Source of the DNA: Brucella pseudogrignonensis
Lineage (GTDB): Bacteria > Pseudomonadota > Alphaproteobacteria > Rhizobiales > Rhizobiaceae
Length of the DNA stretch: 64,000 nt
Reading direction: 5' to 3'
Assembly: GCF_032190615.1 (NCBI RefSeq)
Contig: NZ_JAVLAT010000003.1
Span: 372,001-436,000, forward strand
Both the position numbers and the translations under genes were made by a program. Below, piece after piece: positions 61,392 through 64,000 of this stretch (its first letter is position 1; the number at the start of each line of letters is the position of its first letter). The notes below the pieces were generated by a model. That model was not told the DNA's origin. It ran no database searches and saw only the letters and a program-made list of their open reading frames with translations.

Positions 61392-62206
61392 GGCTCTGTC
61401 GCAAATTTTTTAGCGGGTTATAGTCGGCCTTCTCTGCGGACACACTTATGCTGCGAGTTCCGCAAAGACCTCGAATGGCGAGCGGTTGTCATTTGCAAAT
61501 TGGTTCTTGCGGATCATATGTGCGACTTCGATGCCTGCGATTGTTGCTGAAGCTGAATGCAACGCTTTGAAGCCCATCATCGGCTTTGTGATCCGCTTGA
61601 TGAACCGATGATCCTGCTCAAGGATGTTATTGAGATATTTGACCTGAAGAATTTCAATCATCTTGCTGTGCCCCGTGATTTTCAGGATATTGTTTACAGC
61701 CTGGGCTCCGGCGAGATTGGCGCCGCTTTTATCAATGACAATCTTCGTTGGGATGCCGTTGCTTGCCATGGCCTTCTTGAAAAAACGCCGTGCAGCACCG
61801 AGATTTCGGCGTTCAGAGAACATGAAGTCCAGAGTTTGACCATCACGATCAACCGCCCGATATAAATATGTCCATTTCCCTTTGACCTTTATATAGGTCT
61901 CGTCAATACGCCATGAACCGCGTGTTGGGCGTTTACGTTTCTGTGCTTGATCTACGATCTGTGGCGCGTAACGAACGACCCAGCGGTTCAGTGTTGCATG
62001 GTCAACGTCTACGCCTCGTTCAGCCATGATTTCCTGCAGATCACGATAGGAAACAGAATAACGGACGTAAAAGAAAACAGCATAGAGGATGACGCTTTTG
62101 GGGAAATGTGCCCCTGTGAAATCGATCGCCATCCCCATTCTCCTCGCTCGAATATCCGCATCAAACGTATAATAGCGAAGAAAAGGTCAAAATTTTGCGA
62201 CAGAGC
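61392..62206 (-). mobile_element. IS6-family insertion sequence (IS26-like size)
   Basis: Perfect 14-bp terminal inverted repeats GGCTCTGTCGCAAA at 61392 and TTTGCGACAGAGCC ending at 62206. The element is 815 bases with one transposase gene, as usual for the family. The flanking octamers (gctaggag, gaattgct) are not the same, so there is no 8-bp duplication; IS6 elements move by replicative fusion and recombination, which leaves such unmatched flanks. Confidence 0.9.
61446..62132 (-). CDS. IS6-family transposase
   Basis: 228 residues. DDE catalytic residues: first Asp in SWRIDETYIKVKGKWTYLY, second Asp in IPTKIVIDKSGAN, and Glu in NNILEQDHRFIKR. These segments define the family. The start at 62132 has AGGAG eight bases upstream, whereas the earlier ATG at 62138 has no room for it. 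The copy appears intact. Confidence 0.94.
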   Translation of the reverse strand: MAIDFTGAHFPKSVILYAVFFYVRYSVSYRDLQEIMAERGVDVDHATLNRWVVRYAPQIVDQAQKRKRPTRGSWRIDETYIKVKGKWTYLYRAVDRDGQTLDFMFSERRNLGAARRFFKKAMASNGIPTKIVIDKSGANLAGAQAVNNILKITGHSKMIEILQVKYLNNILEQDHRFIKRITKPMMGFKALHSASATIAGIEVAHMIRKNQFANDNRSPFEVFAELAA

Positions 62207-62622
62207 CGAATTGCTCATCCGTGAACGGAAACAGAAATTGGAACGAACGGGTACTTTGGCCCCGTTAGCATCGCGGGTTGTCAAGGTGATTGCCATGTCC
62301 TTTTCGGCTAAAAAGGGTTTGGATGTTCAAATACCCTTCGATAACTTAGTCGTCGCGTCGCTGAGAATGCGAGATCTGCGAATATCGGAAAAATCACACA
62401 GAATGTTAGGTGTAGTTTGTTAAATAAATATGTAGATATATTTTAGTAATACTTAAGATAAGATTCTACTTAAAGATATTAATCCGGATTATAGGATTTC
62501 AAAGGAACGAATAGATAAATAATTATTTAAATATACAATGAATAATAAGAATATAAACTATGACAGTTAACGTACTAATGCCCGTCTATAACAAAAGCTG
62601 CCAAAGGCTATAGCTCTTGGAT
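62207..62622. other. Truncated coding remnant and A/T-rich stretch
   Basis: The first 217 bases keep an open plus-strand frame from the IS6 edge (ELLIRERKQKLERTG, then PLASRVVKVIAMSFS) to a stop at 62423; it looks coding-like but matches no family I recognise and may be a 3' fragment cut by the IS. The remaining 200 bases are strongly A/T-rich with no gene seen. Confidence 0.4.
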
Positions 62623-62657
62623 GCAAAAAAACCGCCGACTGTCATCCAGTTGACGGC
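62623..62657 (-). terminator. Terminator of the ridA operon
   Basis: Read on the minus strand, GCCGTCAACTG and CAGTCGGC form a G/C-rich stem (62634-62657), followed by seven Ts. It begins 42 bases past the ridA stop and should end that transcript. Confidence 0.75.
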
Positions 62658-62698
62658 TTCCTTTTTCAAAAACTCAACGAGGTTTTTTTTTAAGTCGA

Positions 62699-63043
62699 TT
62701 ATTTGTAAGCGGAAACCACGATTTCAATCAGCGTATCGCCACCCAGATCAGCAACGCCAACGGTTGCACGGGTTGGCAGCAGCGAAGGGTCAATCCATTC
62801 CTTCCAGACCTTATCCATTTCGGGCTTCTTGTTGAGGTCTGTTACGAAGATGGTGGCTGCCAGAAGCTTGTTCTTGTCCGTGCCTGCCTGTGCCAGATAA
62901 CTGTCGAGCTTGGTGAGGATTTCACGGGTCTGGCCGGCCATATCGAGGCTTTCATCATCACAGGTGGTTCCTCCGACATAGACAATGCCGTTGTGTTCAA
63001 CGACGCGATGCATGATCGGCGTTTGGATGAAACGCTGAGCCAT
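62699..63043 (-). CDS. ridA: RidA/YjgF/YER057c-family imine deaminase
   Basis: 114 residues (start at 63043, with AAAGGATT upstream; the long upstream frame overlaps the neighbour and is out of frame with a real gene). RidA-type segments: GIVYVGGTTCDDE, QTREILTKLDSYLAQAGTDKN, ATIFVTDL, and PTRATVGVADL with the substrate-binding Arg that is conserved in active members. RidA hydrolyses reactive enamines/imines formed by amino acid oxidases and dehydratases. It directly follows the opine-oxidase-like flavoprotein, 11 bases apart, so imine removal after amine oxidation is a natural role. Confidence 0.9.
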   Translation of the reverse strand: MAQRFIQTPIMHRVVEHNGIVYVGGTTCDDESLDMAGQTREILTKLDSYLAQAGTDKNKLLAATIFVTDLNKKPEMDKVWKEWIDPSLLPTRATVGVADLGGDTLIEIVVSAYK

Positions 63044-63054
63044 AATTAATCCTT

Positions 63055-64000
63055 TCAAATGGTTGGGGAATTTTCCGGCTGCTCGCCATTCACGGCGAAA
63101 ACAGCATCGGGGGTTTGGGGGAGTGCTGCGATTTCGCCGAGCGGCACCGGTTTCACCGGCACGCGCAGGCGATAGAAGCCGACTGTTTGAGGTGCACGGT
63201 CTTGTACCTCGGCCAGAATGTCCGTGACGGTGGAACTGCACATGCGACCCTGACAGGGTCCCATGCCGCAGCGGAACATGGTTTTAAGCTGGTTGGGGCC
63301 GGCGATCTTGCAGGCCGCCGCGTCGCGAATTGCACCTGCTGTCACTTCTTCGCACCGGCAGACAATCGTGTCTCTGTCCGCCGGTGCGCGAAATGCCTGT
63401 GAAGGCAGATAAAGCGCATCAATAAAGGATCGACCGCGTGCGACGCATCGCGCTTGCCCCTGCAGCTTTGCGATTTTTGACGCCAACGATGTTGCTCGTT
63501 GCGGAAAGATGTCCTGACAGGCCGCGAGCGCCGCAATCCGACCGCTCTGCTCAGCAACCAATGCACCGCCGATGCCGCTGCCGTCACCCGCTATGAAGAT
63601 GGCCGCAACAGACGAACGCCCATTGCCGTCTAGCTGAGGTTGAAAGCATTTCTGGCCGTCGTTCCAAACCAGAGAGCAGCCGGAAGCATTGGCGAGATTG
63701 TTGTTGGGGATCACACCCTGATGCAGGAAAACGCTATCGACAGCAAGCTTGTGTGTTTTGCCTTTTGCCGAAAAGCAGATCGCTTCTGCTTCGTTTTTTC
63801 CTTCAATGGCAATATTTGTCACGCCGGAATAGACCGGCACAGATTTGCGTACCTTTAGAAGCAGTGAGAGACCCTTCAAGGCATAAGGCGAGAAAAGGAA
63901 TGAAGGCAGGTTCGGTGCAGCTTTCACGTAATTTGCGCCGGGCGTCGTATCGAGCAATGCTGCAACCTCGCCACCAGCCTGCAACAGTTGTGCGGCGAAC
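63055..64000 (-). CDS. FAD/(2Fe-2S)-type opine or hydroxyproline oxidase subunit, partial
   Basis: At least 315 residues visible; the frame is open to the window edge, so the N terminus with the FAD motif is beyond it. Present are an NAD(FAD)-type segment IFIAGDGSGIGGALVAEQSGRIAA and a C-terminal [2Fe-2S] domain with IVCRCEEVTAGAI, then RCGMGPCQGRMC. This matches the A subunit of opine oxidase/HcnB/D-hydroxyproline dehydrogenase family proteins, which oxidise C-N bonds and pass electrons on; the partner B and C subunits should be encoded upstream. ridA follows 11 bases later. Substrate unknown. Confidence 0.85.
   Translation of the reverse strand, partial: FAAQLLQAGGEVAALLDTTPGANYVKAAPNLPSFLFSPYALKGLSLLLKVRKSVPVYSGVTNIAIEGKNEAEAICFSAKGKTHKLAVDSVFLHQGVIPNNNLANASGCSLVWNDGQKCFQPQLDGNGRSSVAAIFIAGDGSGIGGALVAEQSGRIAALAACQDIFPQRATSLASKIAKLQGQARCVARGRSFIDALYLPSQAFRAPADRDTIVCRCEEVTAGAIRDAAACKIAGPNQLKTMFRCGMGPCQGRMCSSTVTDILAEVQDRAPQTVGFYRLRVPVKPVPLGEIAALPQTPDAVFAVNGEQPENSPTI

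Noticed and set aside
61947..62423. 158-residue plus-strand open frame
   Set aside because: Its first half is antisense to the IS6 transposase; only the part after 62207 might be real coding sequence, and it is described as a remnant.
1..64000. CRISPR arrays, tRNA or rRNA genes
   Set aside because: No regularly spaced repeat array, no cloverleaf-like G-T-psi-C and anticodon pattern, and no rRNA segment was noticed in the intergenic regions. A covariance search would be decisive.

Overview
The window looks like an accessory, catabolism-rich stretch of a Brucella/Ochrobactrum-type alphaproteobacterial genome. The pointers are an Omp25/Omp31-type beta-barrel protein (34769-35458), many binding-protein-dependent and TRAP transporters beside small catabolic operons, GntR/LacI/SorC/LuxR regulators, and several IS families in one place. 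Species and replicon (second chromosome or megaplasmid) cannot be read from the sequence.

Left arm (1-19.4 kb), organic acids and uronates. A run of plus-strand dehydrogenases (Ldh2-type, iron alcohol dehydrogenase, succinate-semialdehyde-type ALDH, isopropylmalate/tartrate-type dehydrogenase, beta-hydroxyacid dehydrogenase) ends at a terminator and is followed by a minus-strand GntR gene divergent from a TRAP transporter operon (dctP, dctQ, dctM). A BCCT osmolyte carrier and an MscS channel follow. A minus-strand operon then encodes a GntR regulator, a second TRAP transporter, an L-idonate/L-gulonate 5-dehydrogenase-like enzyme, mannonate dehydratase and fructuronate reductase. Together these fit import of an aldonate such as L-gulonate or D-mannonate and conversion to 2-keto-3-deoxygluconate.

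Middle (20-28.7 kb), a sugar or polyol locus. A minus-strand operon (sugar-binding protein, double ABC ATPase, permease, SorC-type regulator, PfkB kinase) diverges from a zinc alcohol dehydrogenase plus a GlpD-like FAD dehydrogenase. A palindromic site lies in the shared promoter region.

IS nest (28.9-34.1 kb). Two IS110-family elements, one complete IS3-family element and remnants of two other IS3-family elements lie inside or against each other. Both IS110 genes are preceded by about 170-230 bases of structured non-coding DNA, where bridge RNAs of this family would be encoded.

Envelope block (34.1-42.7 kb). This holds an Omp25/31-like porin, a Tat-exported protein with a CFI-box-like C terminus, an 880-residue TPR-OmpA-WD40 protein, a divergent LuxR-type regulator, a small lipoprotein and two other exported proteins. 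An IS5-family element closes the block.

Right arm (44.1-61.1 kb), two adjacent systems for glycated amines (Amadori compounds). Locus A has a LacI regulator, FrlB-like SIS deglycase, sugar-type ABC transporter, FrlC-like epimerase, FrlD-like kinase and a FAD amine oxidase-like protein. Locus B has FrlB and FrlD closely resembling the Bacillus proteins, its own LacI regulator, an amino-acid-type ABC transporter and an ornithine cyclodeaminase/ketimine reductase-family protein. Each LacI gene sits beside 18-bp palindromes of the same outer sequence but a different core (TCGA against ACGT), suggesting insulated paralogous switches. An IS6 element and debris separate locus B from a RidA gene and a partial opine-oxidase-like flavoprotein at the right edge.

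No tRNA, rRNA or CRISPR array was seen. Functions are inferred from motifs, remembered family sequences and gene order; no database search was run.
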